Positions 56,083-64,000 of a stretch of DNA of 64,000 nucleotides are shown piece by piece. How positions within the stretch are numbered: the stretch's first letter is position 1; every line of letters starts with the position of its first letter. The notes beneath the pieces are model-generated. The model saw only the letters and a program-made list of their open reading frames with translations, was not told the DNA's origin and did no database searches. The stretch covers positions 1-64,000 of the forward strand of contig CAYYDG010000002.1 in assembly GCA_964470555.1 (NCBI GenBank), in the 5' to 3' direction. Origin of the DNA: RBC074 sp964470555. Lineage in GTDB: Bacteria > Acidobacteriota > Blastocatellia > RBC074. The translations under genes and the position numbers were made by a program.

Positions 56083-57973
56083 TTACCGCGCAATCTGCGA
56101 ACCCAGCCATTCCGTCCGCAGTTTTTTCATTTCCGCCGTCACTTCCTTGTTGATGCTTTCAAACGCTACGACTTCCAGATTCGGGTCTTCGGTAAACGTC
56201 AGTTGGAAGGTTTTTTTTCAGACCGCGCTGTTCGGCTTCGATGGTGATGGTATCGCCTGGTTTGTGTTTTTCCAGAATCGCTTGCACGTCCGAAGGCTTG
56301 CTGATCGCCTGACCATCGAACAGCAAAATCTTGTCGCCGCGATCCAATCCGGCTTTGTACATTGGGCCGGTTCGCAAGGTCGGACTGCCTATAATCACCG
56401 CGCCTCCTTGTTCCCGAAGCTGCCCGTCCAGCCACAATTTGCCCGGTCGCACTTTGCGAAGTTGAAATCCGGCTTTAGCCAACAAGCCTTCGTAATCCGG
56501 CACTTCGCGGCCCTCGATGAAGCGCGCAAAGTGATCTTTCGCAAATGCCGCATCGCCAGTGTATTTCGCCAGCGAAGCTTTCAGGTCGGCAATCGTGTAC
56601 GGTTTGGCAGGCGCGTAATTTTTTTGATGCTTGCCGTGGTCTTGCCAGAGTTGGCGCATGTAACCATCCAGCGTTTTGCCAGTGAACTTCGTGCGCAAGG
56701 TCAAATCCAAACCTAATGCCACAGCGCTGCCGTAGGTGTAATACGACAGGAAATTGTTCTGCAGGTTATTTGGATCCGCCGCCGGAGCCCCGTCGGCATA
56801 CACGGCTTGTTGACTCATTTCGATTGCTCCGTGCAACAAACGTCCCGGCGTATTGACGATGGCATTGATCGTAAAACCCAATCCGCGCGCGAAGCTGGCG
56901 TCATCGCCGCTGAAACCAGCGCGCTTCATCGCCAGATTGCCGTAATACTGCGTGAAACCTTCGCCCACCCACAGCCCGTCGGAAACGTTGGCGTCTTCAA
57001 AGTTGAACGGTTCCAGTGTTTTCGGACGCAGCCGTTCGACGTTCCAGGCGTGAAAGTATTCGTGCGACACCGTGCCCAGATTGCCGCGCGCGCCTCCGGC
57101 CTTGATCGAACGTGTGCTGGTCAAACTGGTCGAATTGCGATGTTCCATGCCGTCGCCGCCGATTTGCGGCACGTAGTTGGAAATGAATGTGTAAGTGCCG
57201 AAATCGAAATCGGGCGCTTCGCCGAAGATGGCGTTTTGTTCGGCGACGATCTTTTTGCACATTTCAGCGAACTCATCCACTTCGGCGTCCGAAGCCGCCG
57301 GATCATTGATCGCCAGCCGAATGGTGTAGGTTTTGCCGTTGGATTGAATAGGCCATTCGCGCAGCCGGAAGTTCGCCAGCATCGTCGGCGAATCCATGAA
57401 GTATTGCAGATGCGGCGCGGTGAAGACTTGCGGATCGGCTGTGGGAACCAACTGTGTGGCGACTTTCCAGCCGGGCAAACCTTTGAAGCGAATCGTGACC
57501 GGCGCGTTTTCAAAACCGCGCGCCCACATAAAAGTCGCCGGAATGCTCAGATGCGCCATCGAAGCGTCAATGCCTGTAAACGTTCCTGAACCTAAATCCC
57601 CGAACAAGGTGTAACTGATTTGGACTTTGCCTTTGTGCCCGGCGATGTTCCATTGCGTAGGGTTCGGTCGCGTGAAGCCGAGCGCCGCTCCATTGCCGTC
57701 CGTAGCGCGCACGCTGTAAACGTTCTTGGAAAATTCCTGCGCCGCATACCGCCCCGGCGAAGACCGGCTCATCCGCACTTCCAGCGGTTTGCCCGCCGGA
57801 GCGCCGGTGAAGGTAACCATAATTTCGGCTTCGTGATGCGCGGCGTTGGGGAACGAAATTTCATATTCGATTTTGCCTTGCGCCAGGGCCGACGCCGACA
57901 GCAGCGATAAGATGGTAGTCAGGAAAATCAGGCGAAGGTTTATGAACAAACAATTACACCCGCGTTGAAGCAT
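56083..57973 (-). pseudogene. M61-family peptidase with PDZ domain, frameshifted near the C-terminus
   Basis: This gene encodes an M61 (glycyl aminopeptidase-type) metalloprotease. It has a signal peptide (about 1-32), the zinc-binding HEYFH at residues 304-308, GEGFTQYYG, and a C-terminal PDZ domain (about 495-580). The frame from the ATG at 57973 stops at 56159 with an abnormal tail. In the next frame the family-like ending resumes (FQLTFTEDPNLEVVAFES) and runs to a stop at 56083. The switch lies in an eight-A run (56211-56218 as T on the plus strand); seven A would restore one frame. The catalytic domain is intact, so a working protein could remain. A sequencing error, slippage, or a true mutation are all possible. 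Confidence 0.82.
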
Positions 57974-58079
57974 GTTTCGATTTCTCCTCAATCGTCAATG
58001 TACAAACTGGTTTTCAGAAATGATGATGAATTCAGTTCAAGAACAGGAAATTCTCTTTGAAGTGAGTGGGCAGGATACA

Positions 58080-59114
58080 TTAGCGGCGTGAAGATGCCCA
58101 ACCCCGTTCGGAGAGCCTTTCCGCCAGCACGCATTCTCGTTTCAGTTCGTTGAGCGCGTGGTAGTACCAATAAAGGCAGACAGTCGCCAACAAATGGTAA
58201 AGAATCAGTCGCGTATGAATCAGATTGGCAAACAGATTCATGTATTCGCCGGGTTTCAGATTGCTCATCAGATTGTGATGAAGGAAAAACGACACGCCGA
58301 CAATCACCGCCAGAATCAGAGCCAGTACCCAAAATCTAGGATAAAAAACCGAGCGCGGCGCCAGGCTCAGTTTGTCACCGGTTAACAGGCTGAGGGTCGC
58401 TTTGTGCCGACCGAATTGCAATTCGCGCTGCGTCGCCAGCACGAAATGAAAGGGAGGCAGCAGAAAAATAACCAGCAGGACGAGAAAGTAAACAATGTCT
58501 TTCAGGTAAGCCGCCTGAGCAGTGTAAGTCTGCCAGTTCATTTCGGTCACTGGATTGGTCGGCAGAAACAGACATGCTCCGGCAAAGACCAAAAGTGCGG
58601 AACCAAAAAAAATGGCAGCCGAGGCGGCTAATCCTTTGCGGCTGCCATCGCGCGTGAGTTTCCAGTCAACGGCCAACCCAGCGAGCGAAGTAACAAAGAC
58701 AACAGTGAAGATTGCCGCGGCTACCCACAAACTGGCGCGTCCGTACCGATCAAACTGATAGGCGATTTCTCCCAGCAAGGCGACCGCATAGAGCGCCGCA
58801 TACAATCCGCCGGCAATCAGCGCGTGAGTAAAATGACCGCCGAAAGACAAATCCAGCTTGCCAGACAAGCCCAGAGCTGAAGCGATTTCAGCAGGCGTGA
58901 GTGTTTGCAGCACACTTCGATCCGTATCCAGAACGCGCACTGCGGCTTCGAGCCTTTGCGCCTCACGCCAACAATGATCGCATTCCAGTACATGCGCTTC
59001 GACCGATTGCCGTTCCGATTCGCTTGCTCGTCCAAAGCAATAAGCCGTCAGCAAACGATTGATCTCCGGTTCGGCGCAATCCTGCATTCGGACGATGATT
59101 TGTTGATTGCCCAC
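58080..59114 (-). CDS. Zinc-finger anti-sigma-like multi-pass membrane protein
   Basis: This 344-residue protein starts with a zinc-finger anti-sigma domain (C13, H41, C45, C48 in HVLECDHC) and continues with seven or so membrane helices (about 110-320). It is encoded directly after, and overlapping, a sigma factor gene, so it should be its membrane anti-sigma factor. The start is GTG at 59114 with AAGGAG six bases upstream; longer starts lie within the sigma gene. The multi-pass sensor part is unusual compared with the single helix of most anti-sigma factors. Confidence 0.78.
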   Translation of the reverse strand: MGNQQIIVRMQDCAEPEINRLLTAYCFGRASESERQSVEAHVLECDHCWREAQRLEAAVRVLDTDRSVLQTLTPAEIASALGLSGKLDLSFGGHFTHALIAGGLYAALYAVALLGEIAYQFDRYGRASLWVAAAIFTVVFVTSLAGLAVDWKLTRDGSRKGLAASAAIFFGSALLVFAGACLFLPTNPVTEMNWQTYTAQAAYLKDIVYFLVLLVIFLLPPFHFVLATQRELQFGRHKATLSLLTGDKLSLAPRSVFYPRFWVLALILAVIVGVSFFLHHNLMSNLKPGEYMNLFANLIHTRLILYHLLATVCLYWYYHALNELKRECVLAERLSERGWASSRR

Positions 59115-59745
59115 GTTTTCTCCTTCGTGAGTTGTCGTCGCCGGCAAGCGCCAATCCGCCTGATGATTTTTCGGAAGGTGGTTTGCCGTTGAGTAATCCG
59201 CATCGAAACATCTCTTCAGCGGCGTAAAGCTTGCCGCTCACTTGCGCCAACGTCATTTCCAGCATGTGACTGATTTCTTCCAGCGTGAACCCTTCGGTTC
59301 GCTTGAGCAGCAAAATGACCCGATGCTGTCTGGGCAAAGTCATGAGCGTTTCACAAACGTAAATCACCAATTCGTAATCCCATTTTGGCTCCGGGATCGT
59401 TTCGACAAAGTCGTGCAACTCTCCCGGTTCGTCCATCGGCAGAACCGATCTGCCTCTCTGCCTGCGCCAATAATCATTGATCTTCCCAATCAGAATGTGT
59501 TCAAGCCAACTGCCGAGCTTGCTTTCGCCGCGAAAGAGTCCGCGCTGCATCTGACTGAGCGCAGCCAGCAGGGCTTCCTGAGCCACATCCTGGCAATCCT
59601 GCGCAGGCACTCCTTTGCGCCTGGCAATCCATTCGAACCGTTCTGAGAACTTAAGCGCAAACTCGTCCGCGGCAGCTTCCTCTCCGCTGACGATGGACGC
59701 AACTAAAGACAAGTCTTCAACATGAATGGGCTGAAGTGTAGACAT
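58963..59745 (-). CDS. ECF-like RNA polymerase sigma factor with long C-terminal overlap
   Basis: This 260-residue protein has sigma region 2 (DCQDVAQEALLAALSQMQRG and WLEHILIGKINDYWRRQRG) and region 4 (LPRQHRVILLLKRTEGFTLE followed by ISHMLEMTLAQVSGKLYAA). AGGAGG lies six bases before the ATG at 59745. The sigma domain ends about residue 185; the remaining 75 residues are basic, unlike any sigma tail I know, and the last 152 nt overlap the anti-sigma gene in another frame. Either the tail is a by-product or the stop has been lost by frameshift. Confidence 0.82.
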   Translation of the reverse strand: MSTLQPIHVEDLSLVASIVSGEEAAADEFALKFSERFEWIARRKGVPAQDCQDVAQEALLAALSQMQRGLFRGESKLGSWLEHILIGKINDYWRRQRGRSVLPMDEPGELHDFVETIPEPKWDYELVIYVCETLMTLPRQHRVILLLKRTEGFTLEEISHMLEMTLAQVSGKLYAAEEMFRCGLLNGKPPSEKSSGGLALAGDDNSRRRKRGQSTNHRPNAGLRRTGDQSFADGLLLWTSKRIGTAIGRSACTGMRSLLA

Positions 59746-60057
59746 CGTAACCTCCTGAAAATTGGCCGAACCTACAGGGGCGTTAGTCTTCCTCAGGAAA
59801 AGCTTGGGGGAAGGCTGAAAAATATTTTCGGCTCTGTCAAAAATTTCGCCACTGCCAACGACTAAGACAGTGAACGCAACCTTATCGGGGCCGAAACCGA
59901 AAACTGCCAACGCAAAAAGGAACCGTCCCAAGCGTTTCCTCAAGCGGCGACAGAACTAAAGTGAATGGCAAATTACAAGACGCCGCGCACTTTAGCGGAG
60001 ACTTCGGCCCCGGTCAATAAATGGTGACTCAACGGCTCGAAGTCGTGATTCTTTTAT
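59746..60057. other. Intergenic region between sigma factor and RDD gene
   Basis: These 312 bases separate divergent operons and hold no gene I can support. AGGAGG belonging to the sigma gene is at its left end. Short dyads are present but no convincing terminator. TTATAT at 60053-60058 is close to the RDD start and may be part of a promoter for a leader-poor transcript. Confidence 0.4.
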
Positions 60058-60729
60058 ATGGCTATGATTTGTAAGTCCTGTAATGCAATCAATGTTGATG
60101 ACGCAGTTTTTTGTACAACTTGCGGAGCAATGCCAGTGGACAATCCTGCCCCATCGGCTGTTCCCGCATTGCCACCATTCAAACCGCTCTTTTCTTTGGT
60201 GCCACGCGATGTGAACGAGGTAGACAGGCCGCAACAGTACTCGGTTCCACCTTTGTATGAGGCGGATGTTGCGGAAGGAAGGTTGCTAGCAGCAAGCAAT
60301 TCGTATGAATACTCACCTTCTTTTATAAGTGCTGGGGTATTCGAGCGTTGGTTCGCCTGGGTACTAGATATCGTTATTGTCATACTAGTTAGTTTGCTGG
60401 CGTTGATCCCGCTACTTGGCGGAATACTGGTCGCTATTACTGGCACAGGGTACTTGTTGATGCGCGACCACAGAGGCGCGAGCATCGGCAAGCGAGCAAT
60501 GGGTTTGCGGGTAATTGGCAGCGATGGTCGTCCCGCTAACCGCAATGCTCTGATTCTCCGCAATACGCTTCTTGCGCTTCCTTACCTGCTGCACTTCATC
60601 CCTTATCTGGGCATCTTTTTGACAATGATCGTTTGGATTCCAGTCTGTTTCATTGAGTCGTTGAGCACCTTGATAACCGGCAGGCGAATCGGAGACAGGT
60701 TAGCGGGAACGATTGTCGTGAAGAATTGA
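60058..60729 (+). CDS. Zinc-ribbon plus RDD membrane protein
   Basis: This 223-residue protein has an N-terminal zinc ribbon (CKSCNA and CTTCGAM, four Cys), a Pro-rich linker, and an RDD domain (about 110-220) with three membrane helices, ERWFAWVLDIVI, GASIGKRAMGLRVIG and a C-terminal RIGDRLAGTIVV. RDD proteins are membrane proteins of unclear function, some linked to ion transport. It is the first gene of a co-directional set ending in a tubulin-like GTPase, and may be part of that system. Confidence 0.85.
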   Translation: MAMICKSCNAINVDDAVFCTTCGAMPVDNPAPSAVPALPPFKPLFSLVPRDVNEVDRPQQYSVPPLYEADVAEGRLLAASNSYEYSPSFISAGVFERWFAWVLDIVIVILVSLLALIPLLGGILVAITGTGYLLMRDHRGASIGKRAMGLRVIGSDGRPANRNALILRNTLLALPYLLHFIPYLGIFLTMIVWIPVCFIESLSTLITGRRIGDRLAGTIVVKN

Positions 60730-60816
60730 GGCCGATTGGTGTGCCTTACACGCGCCAGGGTCGCGTCAGACAGTTCTTGGCAATGATTGTAGGGAGTTCG
60801 CCTGTGTAACGAGATT

Positions 60817-62262
60817 ATGAACATGCCGAATCCATTACCGAAACGTTATGGCCAACGGGTCTACTTCCTGCTGTTGGGCGCGCTGTTGTTGACTGGCGGC
60901 TGCGATGACCAACGTCCCCCCAGCCGCAAAGAGTTGGGAGCACAGGCAACACCTGTTTCCAAATCGAATGATCGGATGGCAACAACTGATGATCTGGTGG
61001 TTTACCTGGACATCAGCGAGCCAATGAAAGGTTATGTGCATCACGATCAGTCTGTCTTCAACCGCACATTGCGCACGTTGCGCGAATTTTCGACCACGCT
61101 CTCGCCACCTGTGAAGGTTCATTTGCGAAAGGTCAGCGCCGGAGTTGGCGAACTACAGTCAGACATTGAAATCAACCGTGCTGCGCACAGCAAAGCAATC
61201 TATACCGGCAATCAGAGCAATCTGGTGGGGGCAATCGGTTATTTCAACCAGAATCTGATTCCAGCTTCGGGCAAGGATCAGGTTGCGATTACACCTCCGC
61301 GCTTCCACATACTGGTGACGGACGGGGTGCAGTATTCTCGCCAGGCCAGCGCCGACGGTTCCTGCTCTTCCGGTTCCGATGCCTTTTGTATGCGAAAGAA
61401 AATTCTGGATTTGCTCAATCAGGGATGGACTGGAGCGGTCCTCGGCATTCGCAGTCAATTCGGTCCAAAGTTCTTTTCTGAGCAGGCAAAAAGTTACGTT
61501 GATTTCACAACCGATGGACGGCCTGTCGAAGAGCACCGGCCGTTTTACCTGTTCGTTTTCTCGCCTGACCACGCTGCGCTCGACAACTTCGTTATTACTC
61601 TCAAAGAGGCATTGCGAAGAGACGTGAATGAAAAAGACCTTTTATTGCGAGAACTGCCATTGACAGGAAATTACAGCGAAGGGGCGATCAACTTTGATCC
61701 GGCATCCGGTTTCCAAACTCCCGACAAAGCCAAATTGCGCGTTTCCAAAATCCCTGGCGATTCTCCTAACGACCCGTTGTTGATTTCGCTCAGACTCAAA
61801 GAGGCGAGCGCTGCGACTGAAGCTCCGTTCACTCTCAATCTCTCAGTGCCATGGTCTTCGCATGGCAAAGACTGCGGAGGAACGCAGGAACTCGCCAGCG
61901 TGCTGGATTGGCAATTGGAACAGACCTATCCCGCCAAGGAAGAAACTGGAAAACGCTATCCTGAAATTGACCAGAAGATTGTTGTTGAGTCTGGCGGAAA
62001 CGATCAACTGAAACTTTCGGCGGTCGCCAGATGGCCAAAAGCTGCGGGGACGCCAGGCTGGCGAGGGTATCGGCTCGCAGCTCGACTCAAACCCAATTCG
62101 GAACTGAATTGGATCAGGGCCTGGTCAACCGATAACGACCGAATTTCGGAAGCGGGAACCAGAACGCTTGATCTGAAGACGACTTTGCTTGGCCTGTGGC
62201 GGAATCCCGTTTTAGAGAAACAATCCATTGCTGAATTTTATCTGCGCATTGGGCCACAGTAA
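60817..62262 (+). CDS. vWA-like lipoprotein
   Basis: This 481-residue protein is a predicted lipoprotein (LLLTGGC, Cys29). Residues about 58-260 resemble a von Willebrand A fold: VVYLDISEPMKGY (D65, S67) stands where the metal-binding DxSxS motif lies and ILVTDGVQYS (D169) where the later Asp is found, although the last Ser of DxSxS is replaced. A beta-rich C-terminal half follows. vWA proteins act as protein-binding platforms. It lies 45 nt before a membrane protein gene and 490 nt before the tubulin-like gene, so a joint envelope complex is plausible. Confidence 0.72.
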   Translation: MNMPNPLPKRYGQRVYFLLLGALLLTGGCDDQRPPSRKELGAQATPVSKSNDRMATTDDLVVYLDISEPMKGYVHHDQSVFNRTLRTLREFSTTLSPPVKVHLRKVSAGVGELQSDIEINRAAHSKAIYTGNQSNLVGAIGYFNQNLIPASGKDQVAITPPRFHILVTDGVQYSRQASADGSCSSGSDAFCMRKKILDLLNQGWTGAVLGIRSQFGPKFFSEQAKSYVDFTTDGRPVEEHRPFYLFVFSPDHAALDNFVITLKEALRRDVNEKDLLLRELPLTGNYSEGAINFDPASGFQTPDKAKLRVSKIPGDSPNDPLLISLRLKEASAATEAPFTLNLSVPWSSHGKDCGGTQELASVLDWQLEQTYPAKEETGKRYPEIDQKIVVESGGNDQLKLSAVARWPKAAGTPGWRGYRLAARLKPNSELNWIRAWSTDNDRISEAGTRTLDLKTTLLGLWRNPVLEKQSIAEFYLRIGPQ

Positions 62263-62307
62263 GTCCACGCGCCAACCGTTGTGTAAAAAAGTAGAGGCTA
62301 GAACAGT

Positions 62308-62727
62308 ATGCTTTTCATTCTGCAAGACGAGGGAAACTCCTCTGCGTTTCTCAGATTTTTTATTGACCCATCCAGTTACGATGCCGAAGGCGCAGCAGAC
62401 GTGGCGCTGAGCTGGGTGTTGACAGGCGTTGTCATCGCCGTGGTCTGCACTGCGCTGATGGCCGGCGGCAAATGGTTTTTCAAAGTGCGCGCTCCAATGA
62501 AGGCTCAGCGTTGGTCGCTATTGAAAGTGTTCGGTTGGCTGGTACTCGGATGGTTGCCGATTCTGCTGACGCTGGGTTTGATCTATTACTTCAGTATCAA
62601 CTTTACGATGATCCTTGCCATCGGAGGGTATTTCAAAGGGGTCATCTTCACCGCGCTGTTATATGCGTTGGCGATGATCTTCGTTGATTTCATCGTCCCA
62701 CGTTTCCGCACGGACTATGGCTGGTAA
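62308..62727 (+). CDS. Three-helix membrane protein
   Basis: I do not recognise this 139-residue protein. It has a short acidic N-terminus, then three clear membrane helices (about 35-57, 72-95 and 100-124) and a short tail RFRTDYGW. No known domain is visible. It is encoded between the vWA-like lipoprotein and the tubulin-like GTPase and could anchor or link the cytosolic GTPase to the periplasmic lipoprotein. Confidence 0.65.
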   Translation: MLFILQDEGNSSAFLRFFIDPSSYDAEGAADVALSWVLTGVVIAVVCTALMAGGKWFFKVRAPMKAQRWSLLKVFGWLVLGWLPILLTLGLIYYFSINFTMILAIGGYFKGVIFTALLYALAMIFVDFIVPRFRTDYGW

Positions 62728-62751
62728 AGGGCGATTTCAGGAGGTGATCGC

Positions 62752-64000
62752 GTGAAAAACATTTTTATTGCTGTTGGCGGCAGCGGCGCCAAAGTGGCTG
62801 AGGCGTTAGTCAGATTGCTGGCTATCGGCTTTCCTACCAAATTCGAAACAAACGGCTACGCCACCAGTGCCGGCGATGATCTGCAAATCTGGCGGCTTGA
62901 TCCGGACAGCAGTTCCGGCGCCGCACAGGCGTTGCAGGCGGCGGTGGGCGATTACGCGCAATTGCTCGACAGCCTGGGACAAGGCAAGGCGAGCAATCAC
63001 TGGGCGATGGAAATTGAGCGCGACCGCGAAAACAAGCCGCAGGTACGCCATCTCAATCCGCTCGCGCTGCACGAGGAAAATCAGTCAGTGCCAACCCTGC
63101 GCGGCATCCTTAACTCACAGGGGGTGGCGGCGCATGGTTCTTTGGCAATCGACTCACAACCGCTTCTTTCGCTCTTTTACGAGGCCAAAGAACTGGATGT
63201 GCCGATTAATCGCGGCTTTTACCAGAAACCCTTCATCGGCGCGCCAGTCATGGCGGTCTTTGCAAAAACGCTTGCGGATTCGAACTCTCCCGGCGGGCGC
63301 AAATGCGATCTTGCTTATCTGGAAGATCAAAAGGTGCGCTTTTTCCTGTGCGGCAGTCTGCACGGAGGCACGGGAGCCTGCGGCGTGCCGGTAATGGCCA
63401 AGTTTCTGGGCGATTACAAAAAGAGCAAGCCGCGCCTGGATTGGCAGCTTGGCGGTTGTCTGCTTGCGCCCTATTGTGCGCCGCCCGATCCGCCTTTCGA
63501 GCAATTGCAGGATGCACAGCGACTGGCGGGCGCGCAGGATCAATTCATGCTCAACACAATGATCGGCGATTACGTGGGACGATTCGGCCACGTCCCGCCT
63601 TTCAACCGATTAGCCAACAACGAAGAGAAGCGCGAGTTGGTCAAACAGATTTTGCTCGGCTTTTATGCACAGCGCAGCGACATCGTTGATCGCGCCCGAC
63701 ACAGCCTGATCTACTACAAAGACCACATCGCACCATACTTCAACGCGCTCTATCTGATCGGCAAGTCCTATCCCGACCAACTGTCTGAATGGAGCAACGG
63801 CGGCGATTCGCAACGCAACCCGCTCAATTCGGCTGAAGTGGCAGCGGCCCTGGCGGCAATCAACTTTTTTGCCGGAACGCACGACCACGAACAGCAATCA
63901 AAGAACTATCTTATCGCTTCTTCAACGCAAACGTTGAGCGGACAGATGACGCTCGCGGATCTGCCCTGCTATGCCCTCCCCTGGAACAATAGCCTGGTAC
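62752..64000 (+). CDS. Tubulin/FtsZ-like GTPase, partial
   Basis: The first 416 residues of a tubulin-like protein (Tubulin_2 type) run to the window edge. The start is GTG at 62752 with GGAGG about seven bases upstream. The N-terminus FIAVGGSGAK (5-14) matches the first glycine-rich nucleotide loop, and GSLHGGTGACG (201-211) is the tubulin signature G-box that contacts GTP phosphates. Between them are beta-alpha units as expected for a Rossmann-like tubulin core. It is not FtsZ or TubZ by sequence. Such proteins are encoded with vWA proteins in several phyla; their role is not established. Confidence 0.8.
   Translation, partial: MKNIFIAVGGSGAKVAEALVRLLAIGFPTKFETNGYATSAGDDLQIWRLDPDSSSGAAQALQAAVGDYAQLLDSLGQGKASNHWAMEIERDRENKPQVRHLNPLALHEENQSVPTLRGILNSQGVAAHGSLAIDSQPLLSLFYEAKELDVPINRGFYQKPFIGAPVMAVFAKTLADSNSPGGRKCDLAYLEDQKVRFFLCGSLHGGTGACGVPVMAKFLGDYKKSKPRLDWQLGGCLLAPYCAPPDPPFEQLQDAQRLAGAQDQFMLNTMIGDYVGRFGHVPPFNRLANNEEKRELVKQILLGFYAQRSDIVDRARHSLIYYKDHIAPYFNALYLIGKSYPDQLSEWSNGGDSQRNPLNSAEVAAALAAINFFAGTHDHEQQSKNYLIASSTQTLSGQMTLADLPCYALPWNNSLV

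Overview
The window looks like chromosomal DNA of a diderm, soil-type bacterium, most likely an acidobacterium of the Blastocatellia kind, with Planctomycetes or Verrucomicrobia as alternatives. This is inferred from gene content: DUF1549/DUF1553, DUF1587/1592/1595/1588/1585 and DUF1552 proteins, two secreted-type Gfo/Idh/MocA oxidoreductases, a DUF1080 protein, two DUF3500 proteins, an LptE-like outer-membrane protein, many Tat signals and many stand-alone toxin-antitoxin genes. No rRNA, transposase, integrase, phage gene or CRISPR array was seen. The only RNA gene found is a tRNA-His.

Layout. 1-5.8 kb: a YheT-like hydrolase, tRNA-His(GTG), an MsbA-type ABC exporter, a small membrane protein and a long coiled-coil protein. 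5.9-19.5 kb: an export-dominated catabolic block (Gfo/Idh/MocA, DUF1549-DUF1553 cytochrome-like protein, serine hydrolase, second Gfo/Idh/MocA, giant DUF1592-type cytochrome protein, DUF1552 protein). The DUF1592 and DUF1552 genes, usually neighbours, are separated here by an orphan ribbon-type gene, a divergent MreB-like actin and a DUF433/DUF5615 toxin-antitoxin pair. 19.6-31.5 kb: LprI-like protein, lpdA, an S9 peptidase, a MazF-type module, purE-purK separated by an unusual heptanucleotide repeat, a YgiD-like dioxygenase, a DUF3500 protein and a two-subunit IorAB-type molybdenum hydroxylase.

31.5-40 kb is the accessory region. It holds a compact two-gene operon: an unrecognised 695-residue protein followed 2 bp later by a 1624-residue DEAD/DEAH helicase with many Cys-rich knuckles and a C-terminal DUF1998 domain. 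Four tiny toxin-antitoxin-like genes lie downstream. The operon resembles phage-defence helicase operons (DruE-like and DrmA/DrmB-like proteins carry DUF1998), but no recognised companion set is present. It is the best candidate here for an undescribed defence or DNA-processing system.

40-60 kb: cstA, a retropepsin-like protease with small partners, a DUF1080 protein, a second DUF3500 protein, an ECF sigma/anti-sigma pair followed by an O-antigen-ligase-type protein with a PDZ domain inserted between its membrane helices, a radical SAM enzyme, a DUF1573 protein, holA, an LptE-like gene, an ABC-2 transporter, a small coiled-coil plus HNH nuclease pair, an M61 peptidase broken by one base in an A8 run, and a second sigma/anti-sigma pair with a 152-nt overlap.

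60-64 kb: a co-directional set encoding a zinc-ribbon RDD membrane protein, a vWA-like lipoprotein, a three-helix membrane protein and a tubulin/FtsZ-like GTPase that runs off the window. This is the second candidate system: an envelope-linked cytoskeletal module of unknown role.
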